From Bacteroidales bacterium (lineage in GTDB: Bacteria > Bacteroidota > Bacteroidia > Bacteroidales > F082): a stretch of DNA of 64,000 nucleotides. The stretch is taken from assembly GCA_016936505.1 (NCBI GenBank), contig JAFGXS010000002.1, positions 1 to 64,000 on the forward strand, read 5' to 3'. The notes under the pieces are model-generated. The model worked only from the letters and a program-made list of their open reading frames with translations, was not told the origin of the DNA and made no database searches. Numbering within the stretch: position 1 is the stretch's first letter; each line of letters begins with the position of its first letter. Below are positions 43,644 through 50,861 of the stretch, in pieces. The position numbers and the translations under genes were made by a program.

Positions 43644-43794
43644 ACCAAAATAATGTGCGGCAAAATTATAAAATTTATTCCTACACAGGTAGTTCATTAA
43701 GTGTCTGGAGTTCATAAGGTCTTTAAAGCTGAAAAAATGAGAAATATAACTTAGTACACTATTGAAAAAGGCTCGGGTTTCAACAAGATTTCTG

Positions 43795-43802
43795 TACTTT
43801 TG
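43795..43802 (+). promoter_or_regulatory. -7 promoter element for flavin reductase-rubredoxin gene
   Basis: TACTTTTG fits TAnnTTTG and overlaps the TTG at 43800 where the reading frame opens; the ATG at 43833 is therefore used. Confidence 0.5.
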
Positions 43803-43832
43803 AAAGATGTTTCATTATTAAGTGAATTGGAT

Positions 43833-44750
43833 ATGAATGTTGAAGTTTTTTTTAGTTTATCCTATGGTTTATACGTTGTAAGTGCCGCAACAAAAAACCG
43901 TAAAAACGGTTACGTGGCCAATACGGCTTTTCAGGTTACTGCCACTCCTCCTCAGTTGGCCATTAGCTGCAATAAAGAAAACCTTTCGGCCGGAATTATT
44001 CAGGAAAGCGGTTTCTTTAGTTTGTCTGTGTTGGAAAAAGAAGCTTCAAAAGACCTCATTAATTTGTTTGGGTATAAAAGCGGAAAAGAGCTTGCCAAAT
44101 TTAACCATGTCAAACATTTTGATACACCTAACGGAACCCCTGTAGTTACCGAAGACTGCGTGTCGTGGTTTGAGTGCAAAGTGGTACAAACGCTGGATGT
44201 GGGAACCCATATAATTTTTATTGGGGAAGTGCTCGACGGAGATTTACTGGATGATACAAAAGAGCCGATTACCTATGCTCATTACCGCAAGGTACGCCAT
44301 GGGTTATCACCGAAAAATGCTCCAACTTATGTTGACAGGTCTTTGCTAAAAGATGCTGCTGATAAAAAATCTGTTGAGGTTAAGAATCTGCAGAAATGGG
44401 AATGTCAGGTGTGCGGACATATTTATGATCCTTCAGAAGGCGATCCTGATTCGGGTATTGAACCTGGAACAGCATTTGAAGACATTCCCAATAACTGGGT
44501 TTGTCCCGAATGCGGAGCAAAAAAAGCCGATTTTAAACTGTTGACTGCTGAGCCTGCTGCCGAAAATAAAAAACAGGATGTTAAATCCATGAAGAAGTGG
44601 AAATGTGAAGTTTGTGGTTATATCTATGACCCTGTTGAAGGCGATCCTGATTCGGGTATTGAACCAGGAACCGCTTTTGAAGACATTCCTGATGATTGGT
44701 ATTGCCCTGTTTGCGGTGCTTTTAAAGAAGATTTTACACCGTTGAATTAA
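43833..44750 (+). CDS. Flavin reductase with two C-terminal rubredoxin domains
   Basis: 305 residues. Residues about 1-155 are a flavin reductase-like FMN-binding split barrel ([47 protein letters not shown]). Two rubredoxin domains follow, each with two C-x-x-C pairs: [11 protein letters not shown] and VCPECG (from Cys191), then [11 protein letters not shown] and YCPVCG (from Cys258). The two share [17 protein letters not shown] letter for letter and are also nearly identical in DNA. The protein resembles high-molecular-weight rubredoxins of anaerobes, which pass electrons to flavodiiron or rubrerythrin-type O2 reductases; a second rubredoxin is unusual. Confidence 0.9.
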   Translation: MNVEVFFSLSYGLYVVSAATKNRKNGYVANTAFQVTATPPQLAISCNKENLSAGIIQESGFFSLSVLEKEASKDLINLFGYKSGKELAKFNHVKHFDTPNGTPVVTEDCVSWFECKVVQTLDVGTHIIFIGEVLDGDLLDDTKEPITYAHYRKVRHGLSPKNAPTYVDRSLLKDAADKKSVEVKNLQKWECQVCGHIYDPSEGDPDSGIEPGTAFEDIPNNWVCPECGAKKADFKLLTAEPAAENKKQDVKSMKKWKCEVCGYIYDPVEGDPDSGIEPGTAFEDIPDDWYCPVCGAFKEDFTPLN

Positions 44751-44794
44751 GAAGCAAAAGGCTTGATTTTCTGGTTTTTCAACGAATAATTGAT

Positions 44795-44802
44795 TATATT
44801 TG
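44795..44802 (+). promoter_or_regulatory. -7 promoter element for SpoIIAA-like gene
   Basis: TATATTTG fits TAnnTTTG. The TTG codon at 44823 lies after the transcription start, so it is not excluded, but the ATG at 44841 is better placed. Confidence 0.45.
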
Positions 44803-44840
44803 AAGAAAGGTAAATCATATAGTTGACGAAAACGGAAGAC

Positions 44841-45224
44841 ATGAATTTTTCTTTTGGCTTGGATCACAATCATAAAGTTATTCATTATTTACATACCGGT
44901 AATGTTGGTAAAGATGAAATCGGAATGGCCTGGCAAGTCATGCTGGGAATGAAGGAATTTACCGAAAAGAAATACAATTTGCTTTCCGACTACCGGAAAT
45001 CTAAATTCAACCTGGAGGTAAAAGATGTGGATTTAATAACGGAGCATCTTCTTGCCCTAACGGGAATATTAAAAGGCAAAAAACAGGCCTTACTTTTGGA
45101 CGAACCGATGAGTGTGGCGTTATCAGTGCTTTTTGAAGGAGAGGTAAACGATCGTATAGGTTTTAAAGTGAAGGTATTTGCTACTGAGGAAGCCGCAATG
45201 AAATGGCTGACCGGCGATGAGTAG
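44841..45224 (+). CDS. SpoIIAA/STAS-like small protein
   Basis: 127 residues from the ATG at 44841; a TTG at 44823 would add six. The pattern MNFSFGLDHNHKVIHYLHTG, then NLLSDYRKSKFNLEVKDVD, and the end FATEEAAMKWLTGDE is that of the SpoIIAA-like/STAS-related family common in Bacteroidota, in which the C-terminal VFATEEEAMAWL motif is typical. No catalytic residue is evident; it probably binds a partner or lipid. Role not known. It is downstream of the rubredoxin gene but has its own -7 element. Confidence 0.6.
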   Translation: MNFSFGLDHNHKVIHYLHTGNVGKDEIGMAWQVMLGMKEFTEKKYNLLSDYRKSKFNLEVKDVDLITEHLLALTGILKGKKQALLLDEPMSVALSVLFEGEVNDRIGFKVKVFATEEAAMKWLTGDE

Positions 45225-45236
45225 TCTGTGAAGGGT

Positions 45237-45306
45237 CTAGAGTTCATAAAGTTCGTAAAGTTTGGAAAGTGTTTTTGAATAACTTAAGGCACTTAAGCTC
45301 ACTTTA
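45237..45306 (+). repeat. Intergenic direct repeat, copy 1
   Basis: Reads CTAGAGTTCATAAAGTTCGT then AAAGTTT and, after a spacer, AATAACTTAAGGCACTTAAG followed by CTCACTTT. The same ordered words recur at 45784-45850. The repeat overlaps the end of the HTH fragment gene. It is AT-rich, with AAGT/ACTT words facing each other, which suggests a palindromic nature. Confidence 0.55.
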
Positions 45307-45529
45307 GTTCACTTTTGTCCTCACTAATCTGCTCATCAATGTATTTGCCTATTTCTTCCAGTTTATCGAGCGGCAACGAATTCAGCGACCGTGTAATGTC
45401 AATCACTTTGTTTTGCGTGCGCAGTAGTTTGTTCAGGGGCTGGTTTTTTTCCACTGTTTCATTTCCATCCGGTATCCATTGCATCACATCGTTGGGTGTA
45501 CAATTGAGCAACAGGCAGATTTTTTCCAT
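45299..45529 (-). CDS. N-terminally truncated XRE-type HTH protein
   Basis: 76 residues that match the C-terminal part of the Bacteroidota XRE/Cro-type regulators: MEKICLLLNCTPNDVMQWIP is the second half of the HTH domain, and ITRSLNSLPLDKLEEIGKYI the helical tail. Full members are about 110-120 residues with an additional 40 or so in front of MEK; here a TGA lies six codons upstream of the ATG, and the other frames hold no remnant. It could be a shortened but functional gene or a remnant. It lies between two direct repeats and next to a small CxxC gene on the opposite strand. Confidence 0.55.
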   Translation of the reverse strand: MEKICLLLNCTPNDVMQWIPDGNETVEKNQPLNKLLRTQNKVIDITRSLNSLPLDKLEEIGKYIDEQISEDKSELK

Positions 45530-45603
45530 AATTAGTTGAAGCGTTCAGCCTGTTTAAAAACCGTTTTGTACTTTAGTCGCGCAAACGGATAAATCTGTTG
45601 CTT

Positions 45604-45768
45604 ATGAAAAAGAAAAAAACTTTTTGCGATTTCAGCAAAGACGAGATCAGAGAAAACCTGGAGGAGATTATTTTATTGGTGAATGAACCGCGTTATATCT
45701 GCCGAAAATGTGCCCGGGTCAGTAATACGGGAGATCATTTGTGCAAGCCGGTAAAAATGAGTTTGTAA
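45604..45768 (+). CDS. Small conserved-looking Cys-rich protein (zinc-ribbon-like)
   Basis: 54 residues, beginning MKKKKTFCDFSKDEIRENL and ending with ICRKCARVSNTG and DHLCKPVKM. The cysteines at C-x-x-C followed by a further Cys (HLCKP), plus Cys in the N-terminal FCDFS, suggest a small zinc- or metal-binding knuckle. I recall similar short proteins in other Bacteroidota without known function. A weak -7 element TACTTTAG (45569-45576, one mismatch) precedes it. The reverse gene is the truncated HTH protein, and both are framed by direct repeats. Confidence 0.65.
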   Translation: MKKKKTFCDFSKDEIRENLEEIILLVNEPRYICRKCARVSNTGDHLCKPVKMSL

Positions 45769-45783
45769 AGTTCATAAAGTGCA

Positions 45784-45850
45784 CTAGAGTTCATAAAGTC
45801 CGTAAAGTTGAGGAGGAGATTCTAATAACTTTAGGCACTTAAGGTCACTT
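45784..45850 (+). repeat. Intergenic direct repeat, copy 2
   Basis: CTAGAGTTCATAAAGTCCGT then AAAGTTG and, after a spacer, AATAACTTTAGGCACTTAAG followed by GTCACTT; same order and spacing as copy 1 (45237-45306). It is preceded by GTAAAGTTCATAAAGTGCA, so the AGTTCATAAAGT word is tandem here. It lies after the small Cys-rich gene and before fRMsr. Confidence 0.55.
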
Positions 45851-45856
45851 ACTCCC

Positions 45857-46330
45857 TCAACCTTCGGGGTGATAAACCAATCTTACGATTTTTTCCAGTT
45901 CCTGAGCGTCCACCTCGTCGAATGAATTATGCTCTTTGCTGTCCACATCCAATACGCCAATCATTTTGTTTTCTTTGTCGTACACCGGAATAACCACTTC
46001 GGATTTGGAGCGTGAATCGCAGGCAATATGTCCGGGGAAAGTTTCTACATCTTCTACAACCAGCGTTTTTTGCTGTACAATGGCTGCCTGGCAAACACCC
46101 GTTCCTGAAGGCAGGTTAATGCAGGCCAGAGAACCCTGGTACGGCCCCACCTGCAGCTTTCCGTCCTGCAACAGATAAAATCCACACCAGAAAAAATAGT
46201 CCATTTTGTGGTACAGTACGGCGTTGATGGTAGCCATGTTCGACAGCGGATTGTTGCTGTTTTTCAGGATGAGATCCTGAATTTGTTTATAAAGGCGCTG
46301 GTAGCGTTGTTGTTTCTTTCTTTTGTCCAT
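45857..46330 (-). CDS. msrC: Free methionine-(R)-sulfoxide reductase (fRMsr, GAF domain)
   Basis: 157 residues forming one GAF domain. It reduces free Met-R-sulfoxide with thioredoxin. The three catalytic cysteines are Cys70, Cys80 and Cys104 (SLACINLPSGTGVC and HIACDSRSKSE); spacing 10 and 24 equals that of known fRMsr. WCGFYLL and VIPVYDKENKMIGVLDVDS are other signature pieces. It has its own TATTTTTG element (minus strand, 46347-46354) although it follows MocA-like, omega-amidase and aminotransferase genes in the same direction. Confidence 0.92.
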   Translation of the reverse strand: MDKRKKQQRYQRLYKQIQDLILKNSNNPLSNMATINAVLYHKMDYFFWCGFYLLQDGKLQVGPYQGSLACINLPSGTGVCQAAIVQQKTLVVEDVETFPGHIACDSRSKSEVVIPVYDKENKMIGVLDVDSKEHNSFDEVDAQELEKIVRLVYHPEG

Positions 46331-46365
46331 GAGGAAAAGTTTTGTGCAAAAATAGAGAATGCCGA

Positions 46366-46965
46366 TTATTTCAGAACCTTGCCAAAAAATCTTTGATAGT
46401 CTTCAGAAGAATTGATGTTAATCAGAATATCGGTATCGCTTACCGCAATCCGTTGCTGCGGGATGTTTTGCAAAAAATCATTCAAAGGAACAGATTCGTT
46501 CTGTTCACCGATTATTTTTTCTACTACGTCAGGCGGAAGCAAAACAGGATGGCCTCCTTTGCCATTTAGTTCAGGAACAACCACCGACTGTTCATCACAG
46601 GCATCCCACATAAGGCTTAATACCTCAGTGTTGATAAACGGATTGTCAGCGTTGTGTAAAAAAACAGGCGTATCTTCAGGAATAACTTTGAGCCCTGTTT
46701 GCAACGAAAAAAAGCGTTCCTTTTCAGGATGTTCGTTCAAAACCAGGTGAACATTGGAGTAATAATTTTCCTGTTCGGCTCTTTTTATGCCCTGTTCGTT
46801 TAGTACAATCCAAACATCGGAACAGCCAAACATAAAAAAGGAAGATAGAATTTTGTCCAGAAAAGTCCGGTTCTCGTCAAAAGGAAGAAAGGCTTTTATT
46901 TTTCCCATCCGCCCCGAGTTGCCTGCGGCCAGAATCAAAGCTGCGGGCTTGTTTTTCTTATTCAT
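46366..46965 (-). CDS. MocA/MobA-like nucleotidyltransferase
   Basis: 199 residues of the NTP-transferase superfamily: LILAAGNSGRMGKIKAFLPF (about 9-28, in parts) is the nucleotide-binding loop with Lys, and FLHNADNPFINTEV the metal-binding Asp motif. It resembles MocA/MobA, which transfer CMP or GMP to molybdopterin, and related CTP:sugar-phosphate nucleotidyltransferases. Presence of a molybdate transporter in the same window makes a cofactor role attractive, but no mo-cofactor genes are adjacent. Two bases separate it from the omega-amidase. Confidence 0.75.
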   Translation of the reverse strand: MNKKNKPAALILAAGNSGRMGKIKAFLPFDENRTFLDKILSSFFMFGCSDVWIVLNEQGIKRAEQENYYSNVHLVLNEHPEKERFFSLQTGLKVIPEDTPVFLHNADNPFINTEVLSLMWDACDEQSVVVPELNGKGGHPVLLPPDVVEKIIGEQNESVPLNDFLQNIPQQRIAVSDTDILININSSEDYQRFFGKVLK

Positions 46966-46967
46966 TG

Positions 46968-47762
46968 TTATGTAAGTAAGGTAAAAGAATCCCAGTCGCG
47001 TCCAACATCAAATTTTTTTCTGAACCGTTGTAACTCATCTCCCGATAAAGTTGCCGTGAAGGTTGTTTCTTCTCCCTTTTTTGCCCGAAAGATGATATTA
47101 CCTTTGGCATCTAATACTTGTGAGTCGCCGTTATACGCATTATTCAGCCCGTCGGTTCCCACACGGTTCACCCCGACAATATACGCCATATTTTCAATGG
47201 CCCGCGCAATCAAAAGCTGATTCCACGGATAAGCTCTTACGGCAGGCCAGTTGGCCACATAAAGTGCCATATCGTATTCAAAAGTGCCGTTATGGTAGTG
47301 GTTTTTACTCCATACCGGAAAGCGCAGATCGTAACACACCATGGGCCTTATCTTCCATCCGTTCAGTTCAACGATTAGTTGTTTTTGACCGGGCTGAATG
47401 GTTTCGTGCTCCCCTCCCATTGAAAATACGTGGCGTTTATCATAACGTTCATAACTTCCGTCGGGTCGCATCCAGATTAGTGAATTGGAAAATTTTTCTG
47501 CTGTTTTCATTAAAAAGCTTCCGGTAATTACCGCGCCTGTTTCTAAGGCCATACGGTGCATCCATTGCATGGTTTCCTCGTTTTCGCTTTCTGCAAAAGG
47601 CCGGGGGTCAACAGGAAAGCCGGTGGTAAAAGTTTCGGGCAATACAATCAGGTCGAGGCTTTCCTGGTTTTTTAGAATTAGGTGTTCAAAATTTTCACGG
47701 TTTTGTTGTGGGGTTTCCCATTCCAGATCGGTCTGAATGATGAATACTTTTAAATCTTTCAT
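46968..47762 (-). CDS. Omega-amidase (nitrilase-family, YafV-like)
   Basis: 264 residues, branch 3 of the nitrilase superfamily. The Glu-Lys-Cys triad appears as LPETFTTGF, YDKRHVFSMGGEH and MVCYDLRFPVW; the Cys is in C-Y-D-L-R-F-P. Omega-amidases hydrolyse alpha-ketoglutaramate and succinamate produced when glutamine or asparagine acts as amino donor. The next upstream gene is an aminotransferase, four bases away, a known pairing (glutamine transaminase plus omega-amidase). Confidence 0.9.
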   Translation of the reverse strand: MKDLKVFIIQTDLEWETPQQNRENFEHLILKNQESLDLIVLPETFTTGFPVDPRPFAESENEETMQWMHRMALETGAVITGSFLMKTAEKFSNSLIWMRPDGSYERYDKRHVFSMGGEHETIQPGQKQLIVELNGWKIRPMVCYDLRFPVWSKNHYHNGTFEYDMALYVANWPAVRAYPWNQLLIARAIENMAYIVGVNRVGTDGLNNAYNGDSQVLDAKGNIIFRAKKGEETTFTATLSGDELQRFRKKFDVGRDWDSFTLLT

Positions 47763-47766
47763 AATG

Positions 47767-48933
47767 CTACACCGATTTTATGTCTGATAAAATGGCTGCG
47801 GCTTCCAACAGGGTTTCTTCGGTTTTGGCAAAACAGAAGCGCAACACCTGATGGTTTTCTTTACGCTGGTAGAATGATGAAACCGGAATAGCTGCCACTT
47901 TATGTTCTTTTGTGAGCCATTGCGCAAATTCTATTTCAGGCATATCGGTAAGATTGCTGTAGTCGAGCAACTGAAAATAGGTGCCGTGTGTAGGAAGAAT
48001 TTTAAAGGCCGATTTGCTCAATGCTTTAACAAAGAGGTCTCTTTTTTGCTGAAAAAAAGGAGCCAGGTTTTTGTAATGATCTTCATTCTGTAGATAATTG
48101 GCAATGGCCATTTGAATGGGGGTGTTGGCTGCAAACACAACAAACTGATGCACTTTTCTGAATTCCGCCATCAGGTTTTCCGGTGCCAGTACAAATCCTG
48201 TTTTCCAACCTGTGGCATGAAATGTTTTTCCGAACGAACCAATAAGCAAGCTTCGTGATGCCAGTTCGGGATACATGCAAATGCTTTGGTGCTGAATGCC
48301 ATCGAAAATCAGGTGTTCATAAACCTCATCGCTGATGACAATAATATCGGTTCCTTTTGTAATTCGCTCAAATCGTTTTAAATCGTCTTCGCTGAGCGTG
48401 CTGCCCGTAGGATTGTGTGGCGAATTGATAATGATCAGTCGGGTACGGTTCGTGATCATACGGGGTAATTCGTCCCAGTTAATTGAAAAGTCCGGAAACT
48501 TCAGTGAAGCATATTTTACTGTTCCCCCGTTGGTCAATACTGCCGGAGCATAACTATCGTAAGCCGGTTCAAAAATAATAGCCTCATCACCTTCGCGGAT
48601 AAAAGCCGAAATAGCCGTAAAAAGTGCCTGTGTAGCTCCTGCTGTAATATTGATTTCCTTGTCGGGATCGTAATGAGTACCGTATTGTTTTTTAAAGAGA
48701 TGCGAAAGCGCTTTTCTCAGTTCGGGTACCCCGGGCATAGGAGCATACTGATTATAGCCTTTGCGCATATAATAATGAACCAGATCGATCAATTCTTCCG
48801 AGATGGGAAAATCCGGAAATCCCTGCGAAAGGTTGATGGCACTATGATCTTTTGCCAGTTGCGACATCACTGCAAAAACAGAGGTGCCGGTTTGAGGTAG
48901 TTTCGATTTGATGGTTCCGTTGAATAATTCCAT
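47767..48933 (-). CDS. Methionine/glutamine-type aminotransferase (YbdL/MtnE-like)
   Basis: 388 residues from the ATG at 48933. A fold-type I PLP enzyme: NLSQGFPDFPISEEL, NSPHNPTGSTLSEDDLKRFE in part (Asn), ISDEVYEHLIFD (Asp, Tyr), SFGKTFHATGWKTGFV (Lys and Arg-equivalent) and VLRFCFAKTEETL. Typical of YbdL and kynurenine/glutamine transaminases, which transaminate 4-methylthio-2-oxobutyrate to methionine. The start at 48933 is chosen because the -7 element on the minus strand (48952-48959) overlaps the longer frame's ATG at 48954. Confidence 0.9.
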   Translation of the reverse strand: MELFNGTIKSKLPQTGTSVFAVMSQLAKDHSAINLSQGFPDFPISEELIDLVHYYMRKGYNQYAPMPGVPELRKALSHLFKKQYGTHYDPDKEINITAGATQALFTAISAFIREGDEAIIFEPAYDSYAPAVLTNGGTVKYASLKFPDFSINWDELPRMITNRTRLIIINSPHNPTGSTLSEDDLKRFERITKGTDIIVISDEVYEHLIFDGIQHQSICMYPELASRSLLIGSFGKTFHATGWKTGFVLAPENLMAEFRKVHQFVVFAANTPIQMAIANYLQNEDHYKNLAPFFQQKRDLFVKALSKSAFKILPTHGTYFQLLDYSNLTDMPEIEFAQWLTKEHKVAAIPVSSFYQRKENHQVLRFCFAKTEETLLEAAAILSDIKSV

Positions 48934-48951
48934 GAACAAACTCTTTGTTGA

Positions 48952-48959
48952 CAAAAGTA
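48952..48959 (-). promoter_or_regulatory. -7 promoter element for aminotransferase-omega-amidase operon
   Basis: Plus-strand CAAAAGTA reads TACTTTTG on the minus strand. The leader to the ATG at 48933 is about 10-15 bases. Confidence 0.5.
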
Positions 48960-48981
48960 GTTTTTTTAAGCATCCTTAAGT

Positions 48982-49010
48982 TTGCGGTGTACCGAAACTT
49001 TTTAGTTTTG
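48982..49010 (+). promoter_or_regulatory. Promoter for pgk
   Basis: TTG (48982-48984), 18 bases, TAGTTTTG (49003-49010), matching the Bacteroidota -33/-7 consensus. The pgk ATG is 84 bases downstream. Confidence 0.6.
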
Positions 49011-49093
49011 CAACTTAGAACCGTTTATAAAATAACAATGGAATTTTATAGCGGAAAGAATTGAAAAACAAAGAATTTCAAAATACTTAAGAA

Positions 49094-50284
49094 ATGAAAA
49101 CGATCGATAACTATGATTTTACAGGCAAAAAAGCCATTGTTCGTGTGGACTTTAATGTGCCTTTGAACGATAAAATGGAGGTAACTGACGATACCCGCAT
49201 TAGGGCAGCGGTTCCTACCATTCAAAAACTGCGTGAAAAAGGTGCGGGCGTGATTCTGATGTCGCATTTAGGCCGCCCGAAGAAAGGTCCTGAAGACAAA
49301 TTCTCACTGCGTTATATTTTAGCTGATCTTTCTGCCAAACTGGGAACCGAAGTGCAGTTTGCCAATGATTGTATCGGTGCAGAAGCTGTGGAAAAATCAG
49401 CTGCTTTAAAACCGGGTGAAGTGCTGCTGTTGGAAAATCTGCGTTTTTACAAAGAAGAAGAAGCCGGAGATGTGGATTTTGCCAAAAAACTGGCTGCATT
49501 GGCCGATGTGTATGTAAACGACGCTTTTGGTACCGCTCATCGCGCCCATGCTTCAACAACCATTATTGCTCAGTTTTTCCCTAAAGACAAAATGTTTGGT
49601 TACCTGATGGGCAATGAAGTTACAAACATCAACAAGGTGTTGAAAGATTCAGAACGTCCGTTTACCGCTATTTTGGGAGGAGCCAAAGTTTCAGGTAAAA
49701 TTGAAATTATCAACAATCTGTTAGATAAAGTTGATAACCTGATTATCGGCGGGGGCATGATGTTTACTTTCATTAAAGCCAAAGGAGGTCAGGTTGGAAA
49801 TTCACTGGTAGAAGAAGATTTGCTGAATACAGCCCGCGAAGCCATGGAAAAAGCTGCTGCCAAAGGCGTTACCCTGTACATTCCTGAAGACGCCGTGGCT
49901 GCCGATAAATTTGACAATGAAGCCAATAAAAAAACGGTTTCATCTGATGCCATTCCCGATGGCTGGATGGGACTGGATATTGGACCCAAAACCCGTGAAA
50001 CGTTTAAAAAAGTGATCGGAAATTCAGCCACTTTGTTGTGGAACGGACCCATGGGAGTTTTCGAAATGGAAAATTTTGCCGAAGGAACTGTTGAAATTGC
50101 TCAGGCTGTAGCTGCTGCTACCGGAACCGGTGCTTTTTCTCTTGTTGGCGGGGGCGATTCTGTAGCTGCGGTAAACAAATATCATTTACAGGATAAAGTA
50201 AGTTATGTATCAACCGGTGGTGGTGCCATGCTCGAATTTATCGAAGGTAAAGTATTGCCCGGTGTTGCTGCTGTTGAAGAATAA
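49094..50284 (+). CDS. pgk: Phosphoglycerate kinase
   Basis: 396 residues. The glycolytic enzyme transferring phosphate from 1,3-bisphosphoglycerate to ADP. Visible: [98 protein letters not shown] and [15 protein letters not shown]. Length is normal. A strong promoter precedes it, and a perfect palindromic terminator lies 18 bases after the stop, so it is a single-gene unit. Confidence 0.97.
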   Translation: MKTIDNYDFTGKKAIVRVDFNVPLNDKMEVTDDTRIRAAVPTIQKLREKGAGVILMSHLGRPKKGPEDKFSLRYILADLSAKLGTEVQFANDCIGAEAVEKSAALKPGEVLLLENLRFYKEEEAGDVDFAKKLAALADVYVNDAFGTAHRAHASTTIIAQFFPKDKMFGYLMGNEVTNINKVLKDSERPFTAILGGAKVSGKIEIINNLLDKVDNLIIGGGMMFTFIKAKGGQVGNSLVEEDLLNTAREAMEKAAAKGVTLYIPEDAVAADKFDNEANKKTVSSDAIPDGWMGLDIGPKTRETFKKVIGNSATLLWNGPMGVFEMENFAEGTVEIAQAVAAATGTGAFSLVGGGDSVAAVNKYHLQDKVSYVSTGGGAMLEFIEGKVLPGVAAVEE

Positions 50285-50302
50285 ATTATGGATTAAAGCG
50301 AT

Positions 50303-50338
50303 AAAAAAGGAGGTTCTTTTAAAAGAACCTCCTTTTTT
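50303..50338 (+). terminator. Intrinsic terminator of pgk
   Basis: A perfect palindrome with arms AAAAAAGGAGGTTCTTTT (50303-50320) and AAAAGAACCTCCTTTTTT (50321-50338), ending in a T run. Strong in both directions. Confidence 0.85.
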
Positions 50339-50395
50339 ATTTTTTATCGATTGAAATAAAGATCTCTTTGGTGTCAAAACCTCATTTACGATGCT

Positions 50396-50422
50396 TTGAA
50401 AGGCCTGAACCAGGCCTTTCAA
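50396..50422. other. Perfect hairpin between pgk and tRNA-Leu
   Basis: Arms TTGAAAGGCCTG (50396-50407) and CAGGCCTTTCAA (50411-50422) with a three-base loop AAC, followed by GGCGTGTTTTT. It lies about 60 bases after the pgk terminator. It may be a second terminator, a repeat-element stem or a small RNA end. Confidence 0.5.
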
Positions 50423-50563
50423 GGCGTGTTTTTGGGGGGTATAGGGGGAATTGAAGGGGTGTTTATGGCTTGTTATACCGGCGAGACTTAGTTTTCTGTT
50501 CTTTTTTTCTGAATAGTGGCGGCCGGGTTTTAATGACCTCTGGAAAAATTTATTTCATGATTC

Positions 50564-50591
50564 TTGTCATATAATAAATTTTTTACCTTTG
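50564..50591 (+). promoter_or_regulatory. Promoter for tRNA-Leu
   Basis: TTG (50564-50566), 17 bases, TACCTTTG (50584-50591). The tRNA 5' end at 50608 is 17 bases after the -7 element, which fits a short 5' leader. Confidence 0.65.
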
Positions 50592-50607
50592 CAGCCCGAT
50601 TCATTAA

Positions 50608-50691
50608 GCCCGGATGGCGGAATTGGTAGACGCGCTGGTCTCAAAAACCTGTGAGGTAACACTCGTGCCGGTTCGACCCCGGCTCCGGGTA
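50608..50691 (+). tRNA. tRNA-Leu (anticodon CAA)
   Basis: 84 nucleotides with a class II long variable arm. Acceptor stem GCCCGGA (50608-50614) pairs with TCCGGGT (50684-50690) with one G-T pair, discriminator A at 50691; CCA is not encoded. D stem GCG/CGC, anticodon loop CTCAAAA with anticodon CAA (reads UUG), T stem GCCGG/CCGGC with loop TTCGACC. The anticodon stem CTGGT/ACCTG has a T-T mismatch at 28-42, which is unusual. It is followed by a terminator hairpin. Confidence 0.9.
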
Positions 50692-50700
50692 CTTTAAAAG

Positions 50701-50738
50701 AAAAACCGTAATTGACTTGTAGTTGATTACGGTTTTTT
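50701..50738 (+). terminator. Intrinsic terminator after tRNA-Leu
   Basis: Arms AAAAACCGTAAT (50701-50712) and ATTACGGTTTTT (50726-50737), 13-base loop, then TATTTT. Confidence 0.8.
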
Positions 50739-50810
50739 ATTTTGATCCTGCACCACTTATTGCACCACCATAAGCTAATTTCCCTAAAATTTCCTAAAAG
50801 AACATCCGGA

Positions 50811-50842
50811 TTGAGCAGTTCATCATTCAATACTTATATTTG
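50811..50842 (+). promoter_or_regulatory. Promoter for S41 protease gene
   Basis: TTG (50811-50813), 21 bases, TATATTTG (50835-50842). Transcription begins near 50849, so the ATG at 50844 is too early and the ATG at 50862 is the start; frames reaching back to 50742 are not used. Confidence 0.65.
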
Positions 50843-50861
50843 CATGCCAAGAAATGATACA

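Noticed and set aside
45299-45529. Full-length XRE regulator
   Set aside because: Only the C-terminal part of the HTH family is present; a stop lies six codons before the ATG and no N-terminal remnant was found in other frames.
50567-50830. 87-codon frame on the minus strand over tRNA-Leu
   Set aside because: It is antisense to the tRNA; the central part is the translated complement of the tRNA, a well-known false protein.
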